From positions 1 through 62,544 of IMG/VR virus record IMGVR_UViG_3300037502_000756: a stretch of DNA of 62,544 nucleotides. The stretch is one strand, 5' to 3'. Under the pieces are notes generated by a model. That model saw nothing but the letters and a program-made list of their open reading frames with translations. It did no database searches and was not told the DNA's origin. Made by a program: the position numbers and the translations under genes. The first letter of the stretch is position 1; every line of letters starts with the position of its first letter. Positions 37,239 to 45,653 of this stretch are shown here, piece by piece. The stretch comes from a virus.

Positions 37239-37484
37239 ATGGACGCAACTCTCCTTTGGAACACCCTTCTGACTGTCCTTCTGGGCGTGGTGGCATTCTT
37301 CATGGCCTCTAAGTTCCGGGAGCTTGACCGGCTCAGTATCCTGTTGAACCGTACCCGGGAAGAAGTTGCCCGTGATCACATCACTCGTTCCGAGTTCCGA
37401 CAGGATATGAAGGAACTGTTGGACCGCTTTGACAGGCTAGAAGCCAAGATTGACAACCTGAAAGGACGCCCCCATGCCAGCTAA
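37239..37484 (+). CDS. Membrane-anchored coiled-coil protein
   Basis: 81 residues from MDATLLWNTLLTVLLGVVAF (GGAG five bases upstream). One N-terminal span (about 5-23), then a charged coiled coil to the end, with REEVARDHITRSEFRQDMKELLDRFDRLEAKID. It resembles the small DUF2730-like phage proteins next to lysis or head genes. A membrane-tethered role such as spanin-like bridging is possible. It overlaps the next gene. Confidence 0.7.
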   Translation: MDATLLWNTLLTVLLGVVAFFMASKFRELDRLSILLNRTREEVARDHITRSEFRQDMKELLDRFDRLEAKIDNLKGRPHAS

Positions 37485-37641
37485 GTCCCCCAAGCAAGAG
37501 CGCTTCATGCAAGCGGTCAAGAACAACCCCGCCTTTGCCAAGAAGGCCGGTGTCAGCAAAGGCACTGCCGAGAAGTTCGTCGGTGCCAAGGCCCACAAGG
37601 GCAAGCCCAAGAAGATGGCTATGGGCGGCAAAGCCTGCTGA
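37474..37641 (+). CDS. DUF3008-like small basic protein
   Basis: 55 residues: MPAKSPKQERFMQAVKNNP, then AKKAGVSKGTAEKFVGAK, the pattern of DUF3008 proteins (MPAKSKAQxRLMQAVxNNP). It ends KKMAMGGKAC, a variant of the KGG motif seen in its neighbours. It overlaps the previous gene by 11 bases. Function unknown. Confidence 0.78.
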   Translation: MPAKSPKQERFMQAVKNNPAFAKKAGVSKGTAEKFVGAKAHKGKPKKMAMGGKAC

Positions 37642-37650
37642 GGAGCAATC

Positions 37651-37968
37651 ATGCCCGGAACCTACCGCACTCCCACGGCAGAAGAATCTGCCAAGCTGGA
37701 GAAGTCCCGCAAGATGATGCGCAAAGGCATCGAAGGCGAGAAGGACTTCCTGTCCAAGATTCTGCCCACGATGGCGAAATCTGCCCGAGATGATCAGCGC
37801 ATGGCAAAGCGGATGCGGGAGTCGGTAGATCCCCGTGCCCGGGAAGGCGAGGCTTACAACCAAGCCGGATACCGCAAGGGCGGCATGACCAAAGGCTACG
37901 CCAAAGGCGGAGTCACCCGCGCAGATGGCTGCGCAGTCAAAGGCCACACACGTGGCAAGGTGGTGTGA
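37651..37968 (+). CDS. Basic protein with C-terminal KGG motif
   Basis: 105 residues. A helical basic body (KSRKMMRKGIEGEKDFLSKIL) then RKGGMTKGYAKGGVTRADGCAVKGHTRGKVV. The final Gly/Lys/Cys module is repeated at the end of the next gene. Such tails are common in small virion-region proteins of aquatic podoviruses. Role unknown. Confidence 0.75.
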   Translation: MPGTYRTPTAEESAKLEKSRKMMRKGIEGEKDFLSKILPTMAKSARDDQRMAKRMRESVDPRAREGEAYNQAGYRKGGMTKGYAKGGVTRADGCAVKGHTRGKVV

Positions 37969-37969
37969 G

Positions 37970-38680
37970 ATGAAGACGACCTACACGGGCCCCGTGAAGA
38001 ACCGTGGCGTCAACGCCGAAGGCAAGGCGAACGTCAGCCGTGAAGAGCTTGAGGACTTCAAGCGCCAGTACGGCCAGGACAAGACGCTGCGCGATTTGCT
38101 GAACGCGGACAAGACGGGCAAGACTCCGGCTTCGGAAAAGTCGCCAATGGCGCGGGGCCCGCAGGGAGCCAATGTAGCGCCGCGTCGTGCTGAGATCCCC
38201 TCGGGCGGCGGTGCCAAGGCACCGGCTGACACGGGCATGGGTGGCATGTCGGACACCACGCGGAACGTCTTGACCACGCTAGGAGCGCTTGGTGTGGGTG
38301 GTGGGGCCGCTGGCCTAGGTGCCCGGGCGCTGATGCGCCGTGAGGCCGCAAAGCGGGCTGCTGAAGCAGAAAAGCTGGCGTCGAGGGTTACGCCCACCAT
38401 GCGCCGCTCGGGCGAGGGTGTTGACGAAGCAATGAAGCAGGCCCGGATCGAGATGGCCCGTGAGCCTCAGATGGAGCGTGCCCGGGCACTGAGTGCGGCG
38501 GAGCGGAAGGCCCCTGCGATGCAGGGCGACAAGGCCAAGACCAGCCCCCGTGCTCGCACCCGGGATGTGGATGAGGATGTCGAGTTCCGTCGCGGCGGCA
38601 AGGTGAAGACCTACGCCAAAGGCGGCAGTGTCCGTGGTTCCGGATGTGAGACGCGGCACAAGAAGACGAAGTACGTCTGA
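37970..38680 (+). CDS. Basic structural-region protein with KGG tail
   Basis: 236 residues from MKTTYTGPVKNRGVNAEGK. A Gly/Ala-rich hydrophobic stretch (TTLGALGVGGGAAGLGARAL, about 103-122) could span a membrane. A charged helical part follows, then RRGGKVKTYAKGGSVRGSGCETRHKKTKYV. A cationic protein with a central hydrophobic segment could be an ejected or membrane-active virion protein, but this is inference. It follows the previous stop by one base. Confidence 0.7.
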   Translation: MKTTYTGPVKNRGVNAEGKANVSREELEDFKRQYGQDKTLRDLLNADKTGKTPASEKSPMARGPQGANVAPRRAEIPSGGGAKAPADTGMGGMSDTTRNVLTTLGALGVGGGAAGLGARALMRREAAKRAAEAEKLASRVTPTMRRSGEGVDEAMKQARIEMAREPQMERARALSAAERKAPAMQGDKAKTSPRARTRDVDEDVEFRRGGKVKTYAKGGSVRGSGCETRHKKTKYV

Positions 38681-38690
38681 GGAGAGCGCA

Positions 38691-38933
38691 ATGCTTTCGA
38701 GCAGGGGTATGGGCTGCATCCGCCCGGAACTCAAGAAGCCCAAGGCATTTGCCAAGGGCGGCGAGAGCCGCGTGAACGAGGCGGGCAACTACACCAAGCC
38801 TGGGATGCGCAAGAGCCTCTTCGAGAAGATCAAGGGGCAGGCTACGCAAGGTACTGCCGCAGGACAGTGGAGCGCGAGGAAGGCACAACTGCTTGCTAAG
38901 CAGTACAAACAACGCGGCGGTGGGTACAAGTGA
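38691..38933 (+). CDS. Conserved basic phage protein (MLSSRGxGC family)
   Basis: 80 residues: MLSSRGMGCIRPELKK, FAKGG, NEAGNYTKPGMRKSLFEKIK, then GQWSARKAQLLAKQYKQRGGGYK. These blocks are among the most conserved in small proteins of podoviruses and cyanophage-like genomes, with no assigned role. GGAGAG lies upstream. Confidence 0.82.
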   Translation: MLSSRGMGCIRPELKKPKAFAKGGESRVNEAGNYTKPGMRKSLFEKIKGQATQGTAAGQWSARKAQLLAKQYKQRGGGYK

Positions 38934-39163
38934 AAGCCCCACAGAAGTCCTTGAAGGATTGGACCCAACAAAAATGGGGCACCAAGAGCGGTAAGCCATC
39001 CTCCAAGACCGGCGAGCGCTACCTCCCGGAGGCGGCGATCAAGTCCCTGAGCCCTGCAGAGTACGCGGCGACAACGAAGGCGAAGCGGGCAGGCAAGGCC
39101 AAGGGACAGCAGTTTGTGAAGCAGCCACCGAAGGTGGCGGCAAAAACGGCGAGGTATCGGTGA
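38930..39163 (+). CDS. DUF5872-like basic protein (GTG start)
   Basis: 77 residues. KSLKDWTQQKWGTKSGKPSSKTGERYLPEAAIKSL and GKAKGQQFVKQPPKVAAKTARYR match the DUF5872 pattern (W-x-x-x-K-W...GERYLP...KGKQFVKQP). The start is GTG overlapping the previous TGA (GTGA). Part of the Lys-rich cluster. Function unknown. Confidence 0.85.
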   Translation: MKAPQKSLKDWTQQKWGTKSGKPSSKTGERYLPEAAIKSLSPAEYAATTKAKRAGKAKGQQFVKQPPKVAAKTARYR

Positions 39164-39339
39164 TGGCTGAGAAGTGGATTCAAAAGGCGATCAAGCGCCC
39201 GGGCGCACTGCGCGAGAAGCTCGGTGCCAAGGAAGGCAAGCCCATCCCGGCGAAGAAACTCGCCGCTGCGGCGAAGCAGCCTGGGACGACGGGGCGTCAG
39301 GCGCGTCTGGCACAAACCCTTAAGGGGCTCAAGAAGTGA
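39163..39339 (+). CDS. Conserved 58-residue basic protein
   Basis: MAEKWIQKAIKRPGALREKLG followed by IPAKKLAAAAKQPGTTGRQARLAQTLKGLKK. This tiny protein recurs in phages with DUF5872 and DUF6321 genes. Its ATG shares a base with the previous TGA, and its stop overlaps the next GTG start. Probably virion-associated and DNA-binding, from charge. Confidence 0.8.
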   Translation: MAEKWIQKAIKRPGALREKLGAKEGKPIPAKKLAAAAKQPGTTGRQARLAQTLKGLKK

Positions 39340-40031
39340 CTACCTCCGGCACCGCGTCGTTCAATATGGATTTGAATGACATTGTGGAAGAATCAATGGC
39401 CCGGTGCGGCGCAGAGTTGCGCACGGGCTGGGATTTGCGTACAGCAAGAAACTCGTTGAACCTAATGCTGATGGATTGGGCGTCGCGGGGGATAAATCTT
39501 TGGACGGTAGCTCAAGACACCATCAACCTGACCCAGGGCACCAACACCTACAACCTGCCGCAGAACACCGTTGACCTCTTGGAGCATGTCATCCGCACGG
39601 GGGCAGGCAACGTTTCAACGCAGGTCGATCTGACCATCACGCGCATCTCAGTCTCTACCTACTCGTCCATCCCCAACAAGCTGCAGCAGGCACGCCCGAT
39701 TCAGGTGTGGGTGAACCGCCAAGCCCCGACGCCTCAGATCGTCGTGTGGCCTACGCCCGATCAAACAGGTGTTTATCAGTTCGTCTACTGGTATCTCCGG
39801 CGCATTCAGGACGCTGGTGCAGGCGGCACCTACACCCAGGACATCCCTTTCCGCTTCCTCCCGTGCCTTGTCAGCGGCCTTGCGTACTATCTGGCGCTGA
39901 AGATCCCAGGTGCGATGGACCGCCTTCAGGTGCTTAAAGCACAATATGACGAGGATTGGCGAATCGCCTCGGAGGAAGATAGAGAGAAAGCCGCAGTACG
40001 GTTCGTACCTCGGCAGCAATTCATTAGCTGA
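39336..40031 (+). CDS. Head-tail adaptor (P22 gp4-like / packaged DNA stabilisation)
   Basis: 231 residues, GTG start. SFNMDLNDIVEESMARCGAELRTGWDLRTARNSLNLML, LWTVAQDTINLTQGTNTYNLP and PTPDQTGVYQFVYWYLRRIQDAG are typical of the P22 gp4-type adaptor family that docks under the portal and stops DNA leaking out. The length and the RTARRSLNLM-like helix fit. GTGA overlap with the previous gene. Confidence 0.88.
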   Translation: MTTSGTASFNMDLNDIVEESMARCGAELRTGWDLRTARNSLNLMLMDWASRGINLWTVAQDTINLTQGTNTYNLPQNTVDLLEHVIRTGAGNVSTQVDLTITRISVSTYSSIPNKLQQARPIQVWVNRQAPTPQIVVWPTPDQTGVYQFVYWYLRRIQDAGAGGTYTQDIPFRFLPCLVSGLAYYLALKIPGAMDRLQVLKAQYDEDWRIASEEDREKAAVRFVPRQQFIS

Positions 40032-40033
40032 TC

Positions 40034-40759
40034 ATGGCTAACCGCTTCGCTAACGGAAGGAAGTCATTCGGCTTCTGTGACGTTTGTGGCTTTCGTTTTG
40101 ACCTGAAGAAGCTCAAGAACCTAGTCGTCAAGACCAAACAAACACAAATCAAAGCCTGCCCGCAGTGCTGGACTCCAGATCAGCCACAACTGCAGTTGGG
40201 CATGTATGAAATTTCGGATCCCCAGGCCATCCGCGACCCACGCCCAGACACGAACACTTGGTTCCAATCAGGCGCCACTGGGCTGCAACTCACCAATACC
40301 TCCGGCACTGGGCCGGATCAAGACGGCTTCCCGGGCGAGGGTATGCTGATCACCCAATGGGGCTGGAACCCCATCGGCGGTGCGAGAGATTTCACTGATC
40401 CGTTGACCCCCAACGCGCTTGTGGGCGTGGGGCAGGTTGGACAAGTGACAACGTCGCCTACGGCTCCTCCAGGCGGTATTTATGTCAATTACTTGGCGAC
40501 TTCGACAGGGATGCTGCAAGCGGCAGTTGGTATTAACCCGGGTAATGCACTGTTTAATCTGACGTTTATTGGCCCGCGTCGGCTTGGTGACATAACTAAT
40601 AGCGGTACGGTAGTTTTAGCAGACTTTCAAGCATACGCGAGGTTCTACACAACAACTTCCGTCAATCCTCCGGCGTATAACCAATACATCCAGTCGGTGC
40701 TCAACCCCTACATGATTGCGAATCCCGTGACTTACGCCGCCTACTTGATCTTTACCTGA
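40034..40759 (+). CDS. Zinc-ribbon virion protein
   Basis: 241 residues. The N-terminal zinc ribbon GFCDVCGFRFDLKKLKNLVVKT...KACPQCW is followed by LQLGMYEISDPQAIRDPRPD, a Gly/Thr-rich linker and a beta-rich C-terminal domain. The zinc ribbon plus DPQAxRDPRPD block is a standard structural protein of this phage group. The C-terminal half may be a receptor or neck domain. Two bases after the adaptor stop. Confidence 0.8.
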   Translation: MANRFANGRKSFGFCDVCGFRFDLKKLKNLVVKTKQTQIKACPQCWTPDQPQLQLGMYEISDPQAIRDPRPDTNTWFQSGATGLQLTNTSGTGPDQDGFPGEGMLITQWGWNPIGGARDFTDPLTPNALVGVGQVGQVTTSPTAPPGGIYVNYLATSTGMLQAAVGINPGNALFNLTFIGPRRLGDITNSGTVVLADFQAYARFYTTTSVNPPAYNQYIQSVLNPYMIANPVTYAAYLIFT

Positions 40760-40779
40760 GCGGGCGCTTCCGCTATCAT
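40751..40779 (+). promoter_or_regulatory. Weak internal promoter candidate
   Basis: TTTACC (40751-40756), 17-base spacer, TATCAT (40774-40779) in the 56-base gap before the gene at 40816. The -10 is good, the -35 weak. Confidence 0.35.
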
Positions 40780-40815
40780 TCACCCGGGCGCAGCCCGAAA
40801 CTTCAAGGAGTTCCC

Positions 40816-40989
40816 ATGAAAGACGCCATGAAAGCCCTCCGGGCGCATGCCAAGAAGCCTGCGGGCGTAGCCCACGGCCCCGGTGCCAAGCTCGCCCAGG
40901 GTGGGATCACCTCGCCGATGGCCCAGAAGATGGGTCGCAACATGGCTCGCGCACGCAACCAAGGCGCTGTCGGGCGCAAAAAGGGGTGA
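40816..40989 (+). CDS. Small basic protein, 57 residues
   Basis: MKDAMKALRAHAKKPAGVAHG, then KLAQGGITSPMAQKMGRNMARARNQGAVGRKKG. AAGGAG lies 6 bases upstream. Related in style to the KGG cluster (AQGGI). No function known. Confidence 0.72.
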   Translation: MKDAMKALRAHAKKPAGVAHGPGAKLAQGGITSPMAQKMGRNMARARNQGAVGRKKG

Positions 40990-40993
40990 GACC

Positions 40994-41176
40994 ATGATGA
41001 AGGCCAAGCCTGTTCCGACCCCTGCGGTCAACACCCCCAAGGGTGTCGAGCATCTGAACCCGTCCATCGGTGATGTGCGGGCCAAGGAATACCCACCTGT
41101 GAAGACCTCCGGGATCAAGGTGCGCGGCGGTAAGGCGCAGACCAAGGGCTTCATGGCCCGGGGGCCGATGGCGTGA
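40994..41176 (+). CDS. Conserved 60-residue protein with RGxGAxxKG tail
   Basis: MMKAKPVPTPAVNTPKGVEHLNPSIGD, then VKTSGIKVRGGKAQTKGFMARGPMA. The ending (RGxGAxxKGxxxRGPMA) is a conserved phage signature of unknown role, always before the adaptor gene that follows here. Its TGA overlaps the next GTG. Confidence 0.78.
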   Translation: MMKAKPVPTPAVNTPKGVEHLNPSIGDVRAKEYPPVKTSGIKVRGGKAQTKGFMARGPMA

Positions 41177-41826
41177 ATTACTCGGCGCTTCTCACCGCCG
41201 TGCAGGACACCACTGAGAACACGTTCTCCGCGACGGACTTCGCCACTCTGACTCGGCTTGCCGAGCAGAAGATTTACCAGTCTGTCCAGCTTCCGATCCT
41301 GCGGAAGGACGCGACGTTGCCTTTGACGGGCGGCGTGCAGACGCTGAGCCTACCGGCAGACTTCCTGGCGGCGTACAGCCTCGCGGTGTACTCGACGCTC
41401 CTGGGCGGCGGCAACCGGGAGTTCCTCCTGAACAAGGATGTGAACTTCATGCGCGAGAGCTATCCGAACCCGGCCACTACAGGCACCCCAAGGTACTACG
41501 CCCTCGACGGCACAAGCACCCCTCTGATTCAAAAGATCATCCTGGGCCCCACGCCCGGGGCCAATTTCAGTGCGGAGTTGAACTACTTCTACCAGCCTGA
41601 GAGCATCGTCACTGCAACGAACACATGGCTAGGCGACAACTTTGAGTCTGTGCTGCTCAACGCGGTACTGGTCGAAGCTGCGCGGTTCATGAAGGCTGAG
41701 CAGGATGTCATGGCGATGTACCAGAACCAGTTCAACGAGTCGTTCCTGCTGCTGAAGAACCTTGGTGACGGGAAAAATCAGACCGACGCTTACCGCAGTG
41801 GTCAGGTAAGAAATCCTGTGAAGTGA
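41173..41826 (+). CDS. Phage adaptor / neck protein
   Basis: 217 residues, GTG start. DTTENTFSATDFATLTRLAEQKIYQSVQLPILRKDATLPL, LPADFLAAYSLAVY, DVNFMRESYPNPATTGTPRYYALDG and ILGPTPGANFSAELNYFYQPESIV are the ordered landmarks of a widespread adaptor-type protein in podoviruses, taken to be a head-tail joining or tail-tube component. It overlaps the preceding gene by 4 bases. Confidence 0.84.
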   Translation: MNYSALLTAVQDTTENTFSATDFATLTRLAEQKIYQSVQLPILRKDATLPLTGGVQTLSLPADFLAAYSLAVYSTLLGGGNREFLLNKDVNFMRESYPNPATTGTPRYYALDGTSTPLIQKIILGPTPGANFSAELNYFYQPESIVTATNTWLGDNFESVLLNAVLVEAARFMKAEQDVMAMYQNQFNESFLLLKNLGDGKNQTDAYRSGQVRNPVK

Positions 41827-41833
41827 GATAACG

Positions 41834-42253
41834 ATGCCAATCCTGCAAGGTATGTGTTCCTCGTTCAAACAGGAGTCCTGGCTGGGTATCCATGATCTGG
41901 ACACCGACACGCTGAAGATGGCCTTGTACACGGCCAACGCGAACCTGAGCCAAGCCACGACGGTTTACACGCCGACCGACGAAGTGCCTACAGGGGGCGG
42001 CTACCTTGCGGGTGGACTTCCCATCACTGGGGCTCAGGTGCTTCTCTCCGGCACCACGGCGTATCTGACGTTCAACAACCCGGTGTGGTTCAACGCCTCC
42101 TTTGTCTGCCGGGGCGCATTGATCTACAACGCCAGCAAGGCCAACCGCACCATCGCGGTGATTGACTTCGGCGCGGACAAGACAGCGTCGGGCGCGTTCA
42201 CCATCCAACTCCCTGCGGCAACCGCCGCGTCCGCGCTGTTGCGCTTCGCTTGA
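41834..42253 (+). CDS. Conserved virion protein
   Basis: 139 residues: SSFKQESWLGIHDLDTDTLKMALYTANANLS, YTPTDEVPTGGGYLAGG, and NRTIAVIDFGADKTASGAFTIQLP. This family recurs immediately before tailspike genes of phages with a podovirus-type tail; probably a tail-fibre base or neck protein. Beta-rich. GAGATAACG precedes the ATG. Confidence 0.78.
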   Translation: MPILQGMCSSFKQESWLGIHDLDTDTLKMALYTANANLSQATTVYTPTDEVPTGGGYLAGGLPITGAQVLLSGTTAYLTFNNPVWFNASFVCRGALIYNASKANRTIAVIDFGADKTASGAFTIQLPAATAASALLRFA

Positions 42254-42260
42254 GGTCACT

Positions 42261-44201
42261 ATGCCATCTACCTTCACTCCCCGTCTTCGCCTGACCAAGC
42301 CTGGGATCAATGATACGGGCTGGGGCACCACGGTCAACGACGGCACCTTCGAGTTGGTTGACACTTCTATTGCCGGGACCGCTACGATCACCATGACGAC
42401 AGCGGACTACACGCTGTCCACAAACAACGGTGCAGCCGACGAAGCTCGGGCAATGGTGCTGAACTTGACGGGCACCCCTGGAGCGGCGCGGAACGTCATT
42501 TGCCCTGCGGTAAGCAAGGTTTACATCGTTACAAACAACACCGCAGGCGGCTTCGCGCAAACGCTCAAGACATCGTCTGGCACAGGTATTTCGGTTCCAA
42601 ACGGATATACGATTGTGCTGCGTTGCGATGGGACCAACGTAGTTACTACGGGTGTGGCTGATACGGCTATTCCGTTCCTCCAAGCCGGCTCCGGCGCCGT
42701 CGTCCGCACTGCGCAGAGCAAGATGCGTGATGTGGTGAGTGTGAAGGACTTCGGGGCGGTGGGGGATGGGGTTGCGGATGATACGGTGGCGATTACCAAT
42801 GCGCTTGCCGCAGCAAAACGTGTTTATATTCCGACAGGTACTTACTCGGTTTCGCAGGCGGTACAAGTGCGCGATGGGCAGGTGTTGTTTGGAGATGGTC
42901 CATATAATTCTGTAATTACTCGCACAAACACAGGCTCACAAACGATTGACGGAAAGACTGTTGTCGCTGCCTTGTATGTCAAAGGCTCTCACAATGACGT
43001 AAACAATATCCAAATCAACGCAGAAATTACAACGTTGTCAGGCATCTACCTAAACTGCAACAATTCTTCGTTTACTAACGTCCGAATTGTAAACAATTTG
43101 CGTGGGCTTGATAGTTCCACATCGGAAACGTGGATGACCACGTTTAGAAACGTCCACGCCGTTAACAGTGCAGGAACAGCTTTTGATTTTAGTGGCACCG
43201 AGTTCAAGACATCATTGACTTTTGATTCGTGCTGGGCCGAAAACGTCGCAAACGCTTGGGTGTTCAACCGAGCACAATATTGCACGTTGAATAGTTGCGG
43301 TGCGGATTGGGCCAACTACACTTCTTCAGGAAACCCATACGGCACTGGATATGGCAATCGGGCTTCTAGTCTAGGCGTCTATTCTTTTAATGAATCCTGC
43401 CGTGTTGTGATGAACGGCTGCGGAACGGAAAACTCATACGGCAATGGCATTGTGAGTTTTGGTGGCGGTTCAAACCAAGTAACAATCAACAATATTCACA
43501 CGTTTGCAATTAAATCCGAGTTTGTTCCTGACTATGCAAGCTATCCAAACTACGCGGTTGGCCCAATAAATACGGGACTTGGCCGCAACAGTTTAGTCAT
43601 CAACGGTGGGTTGCTAGACTTTTCAAACACCGTGGTCCCCGTTAGCTACCCAGCTAAACCAATCGCTACGCTGGTGGCGTTTAATTATTTGCAGGGAACT
43701 TACGGCGTTCAGAGCGAAAAAATGGTATTCGTTTCTTCTATGTTCGCCCCCGCCGGGACGCAGTTTGCAGGCCAAGGCGACACACTGCGTTACTGCACTT
43801 TCTTATGGGATCAGTACAACAACCCTGTCATCACAGGTTTGCAGACGCATGACTTTCAAGTCACACGCTCGCAGTCGATCACTGGCTCTGGCACAGTCAT
43901 CTCAATCCCTTTTGTTTCGCAGGGAAATCAAAACCGCAAGCACACACTACGAGTTTGGGGCATCAACAACTCATCAAACGGCAATCTTTCCCTGGCTTTC
44001 TCGGTGAACATTGGATGCGCATCGCTGACTTCTGTGGTAAACGTCACATCCGGCAATTTGTTTGGCGTTACGTCTGTTGCCGCGTCTGGATTGAATGTCC
44101 AAATTACTTTGCCATCATCTCTTACAAATCCAATTATTTGTATTGAGGCGGTGAGTGAAAGATCGACGCTAATTGATATTAGCAACATTTCCATCGCTTA
44201 A
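42261..44201 (+). CDS. Tailspike with pectate-lyase-type beta-helix (depolymerase candidate)
   Basis: 646 residues. The N-terminal head-binding part (MPSTFTPRLRLTKPGINDTGWGTTVN, about 1-130) attaches to the tail. SVKDFGAVGDGVADDTVAI (about 158-176) is the standard pectate-lyase-3 superfamily entry to a right-handed beta helix. Repeated N-x-V-x-N-x-x-G-type coils follow to about 480, then a jelly-roll-like C-terminal domain (TGSGTVISIPFVSQ...). Such spikes cleave or bind host capsule or LPS. GC drops after the N-terminal part, a sign of swapping of the host-specific domain. Confidence 0.9.
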   Translation: MPSTFTPRLRLTKPGINDTGWGTTVNDGTFELVDTSIAGTATITMTTADYTLSTNNGAADEARAMVLNLTGTPGAARNVICPAVSKVYIVTNNTAGGFAQTLKTSSGTGISVPNGYTIVLRCDGTNVVTTGVADTAIPFLQAGSGAVVRTAQSKMRDVVSVKDFGAVGDGVADDTVAITNALAAAKRVYIPTGTYSVSQAVQVRDGQVLFGDGPYNSVITRTNTGSQTIDGKTVVAALYVKGSHNDVNNIQINAEITTLSGIYLNCNNSSFTNVRIVNNLRGLDSSTSETWMTTFRNVHAVNSAGTAFDFSGTEFKTSLTFDSCWAENVANAWVFNRAQYCTLNSCGADWANYTSSGNPYGTGYGNRASSLGVYSFNESCRVVMNGCGTENSYGNGIVSFGGGSNQVTINNIHTFAIKSEFVPDYASYPNYAVGPINTGLGRNSLVINGGLLDFSNTVVPVSYPAKPIATLVAFNYLQGTYGVQSEKMVFVSSMFAPAGTQFAGQGDTLRYCTFLWDQYNNPVITGLQTHDFQVTRSQSITGSGTVISIPFVSQGNQNRKHTLRVWGINNSSNGNLSLAFSVNIGCASLTSVVNVTSGNLFGVTSVAASGLNVQITLPSSLTNPIICIEAVSERSTLIDISNISIA

Positions 44202-44219
44202 GGAAATGGCACGATCCAG

Positions 44220-44489
44220 ATGACCCCCCGCCCCGCGCCCCACCTAATCCGCTGGTTCCTCCGCACCACCGGCTACGCTGGCATCTGCCTAGCCCCGTGG
44301 GGGATCTTCATCCTGGCAGAGCACATGTACAGCCAGCGCCTGATCCGGCATGAGCAGGCGCACTGGCGGCAGTGGCAGAGAATGGGCACGGTGCGGTACT
44401 ATGCGACTTATATCTGGCAGGTGCTGCGGTACGGCTACCGCAACGCCCCGATGGAGGTCGAGGCCCGAGCGGCGGAGAACGCGACATGA
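44220..44489 (+). CDS. Small HExxH membrane-associated protein
   Basis: 89 residues. One N-terminal hydrophobic span (YAGICLAPWGIFILAEHM, about 19-36), then RHEQAHWRQWQRMG containing a HExxH zincin signature (H45-E46-x-x-H49), then YYATYIWQVLRYGYRNAPMEVEARAAE; the Glu of MEVEA could be the third metal ligand. This H-E-x-x-H-W-R-Q...G...E-x-E-A form is common in small phage proteins beside endolysins. A peptidase on the membrane or cell-wall side is plausible. Confidence 0.74.
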   Translation: MTPRPAPHLIRWFLRTTGYAGICLAPWGIFILAEHMYSQRLIRHEQAHWRQWQRMGTVRYYATYIWQVLRYGYRNAPMEVEARAAENAT

Positions 44490-44962
44490 ACTTCGACAAC
44501 GCCTTCAAAGAACTCCTCAAGCATGAGGGGGGTTTTGTTGCTCACCCCTCCGATCCGGGCGGTGCCACCAACATGGGCATCACCGAGGCTGTCGCACGCA
44601 GGGTGGGCTACCGGGGCAGCATGAAAGACCTGCCGGTCGATCTCGCCAAGCGGATCTACCTCGAAGACTACTGGAGCGCCGTCCGTGCCGAGGAACTGCC
44701 CCCAGCGGTGCGCTACGCCGTCTTTGACGCTGCGGTGAACTCCGGGGTGCGTCAGTCGGTTTTGTGGCTCCAGCGGGCCCTTGGCGTGGCTGACGACGGG
44801 GTTCTTGGCCCCCGGACCCTGGCTGCTGCTCATCAAGCCAACCCAGAGGTGCTGCGGGCGCGTATGATCGCGCAACGTCTGCGCTTCCTTTCTGATCTCA
44901 GCACCTTCCCCACCTTCGGACGCGGCTGGATTCGCCGCTGTGCAGATGTCCTAGCCATGTGA
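44486..44962 (+). CDS. GH108-type muramidase (endolysin)
   Basis: 158 residues. LLKHEGGFVAHPSDPGGATNMGITEAV contains the catalytic Glu (E14 in HEGGF) and the DPGGATNxGIT signature of glycosyl hydrolase family 108. VDLAKRIYLEDYWSAVRAEELP and AVFDAAVNSG, then LQRALGVADDGVLGPRTL, a peptidoglycan-binding-like C-terminus. It cleaves the N-acetylmuramic acid bonds of peptidoglycan at lysis. No signal sequence, so it needs the holin. The ATG overlaps the previous stop by 4 bases. Confidence 0.95.
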   Translation: MNFDNAFKELLKHEGGFVAHPSDPGGATNMGITEAVARRVGYRGSMKDLPVDLAKRIYLEDYWSAVRAEELPPAVRYAVFDAAVNSGVRQSVLWLQRALGVADDGVLGPRTLAAAHQANPEVLRARMIAQRLRFLSDLSTFPTFGRGWIRRCADVLAM

Positions 44963-44969
44963 GGTCAAC

Positions 44970-45248
44970 ATGCTCCGCTTCGCTCTCGCCGTCTTCTTGG
45001 CCCTCGGGCTGGTGGGCAGCGCGACATCGAAGCTGATAGCGGAGGTGGTGGAAGGCAATGCCCGGGTCGAGCTTCACGACGTTCCAGGCCCGTGCCAAGG
45101 TAATGCCCTGTGGGCGCAGTACCAAGAAGGCAAGATTCGCATCTCAGGGTGCTGGATTCTGGCCGGTGAGATCGTCCAGATCGCGTGGCTGGACGGTGAT
45201 GTCTCACAAATTGCGGCGCGTGCGTTCCGCGAACCAAGGAGTCTTTGA
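44970..45248 (+). CDS. Secreted/periplasmic lysis-cassette protein
   Basis: 92 residues. A signal peptide (MLRFALAVFLALGLVGSATS, cleavage likely near residue 19-21) precedes a small beta-rich domain with two cysteines (GPCQGNALW and ISGCW) that could form a disulfide. Position between endolysin and holin suggests an outer-membrane or periplasmic lysis helper (o-spanin-like), but there is no lipobox. Its stop overlaps the next ATG. Confidence 0.7.
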   Translation: MLRFALAVFLALGLVGSATSKLIAEVVEGNARVELHDVPGPCQGNALWAQYQEGKIRISGCWILAGEIVQIAWLDGDVSQIAARAFREPRSL

Positions 45249-45649
45249 TGAACCCGCTCTTCCTCGGCCCCATCCTCGAAGTCGGCAAGACGCTTCTTGA
45301 TCGGTTTGTCCCGGACCCCGAAAAACGCCGTGAAGCAGAGGCCGAGTTCCTCAAGCAGGCGATGGATGGAGAGTTGAAACAGGTCATTGCTCAACTGGAA
45401 ATCAATGCCAAGGAGGCTATGCACCCTAGCACCTGGGTTGCTGGATGGCGTCCGTATTTTGGTTGGGTTGGCGGTACTGCTTTCGCTTACGTGGGTATCA
45501 TCAAACCGTTGCTGACTTGGTGGGCAAGCATCAAGGGATGGCCCGTGCCGCCCGACATTGATACTGAATTCTTGTGGGTAGTTGTGTCCGGGATGCTGGG
45601 CATCGGCGGGCTCCGCACTTACGAGAAGGCTAAAGGCGTGACGAAGTAA
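45248..45649 (+). CDS. Holin, 3-TM family (Phage_holin_3-like)
   Basis: 133 residues. An amphipathic charged N-terminal helix (about 5-60) is followed by HPSTWVAGWRPYFGWVGGTAFAYVGIIKPLLTWW and TEFLWVVVSGMLGIGGLRTYEKAKG. The R-P-x-x-x-W and LGLGGLRTxEK endings are typical of the 3TM holin family. It opens the inner membrane to release the muramidase. It follows the GH108 gene as in other lysis cassettes. Confidence 0.9.
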   Translation: MNPLFLGPILEVGKTLLDRFVPDPEKRREAEAEFLKQAMDGELKQVIAQLEINAKEAMHPSTWVAGWRPYFGWVGGTAFAYVGIIKPLLTWWASIKGWPVPPDIDTEFLWVVVSGMLGIGGLRTYEKAKGVTK

Positions 45650-45653
45650 CATC

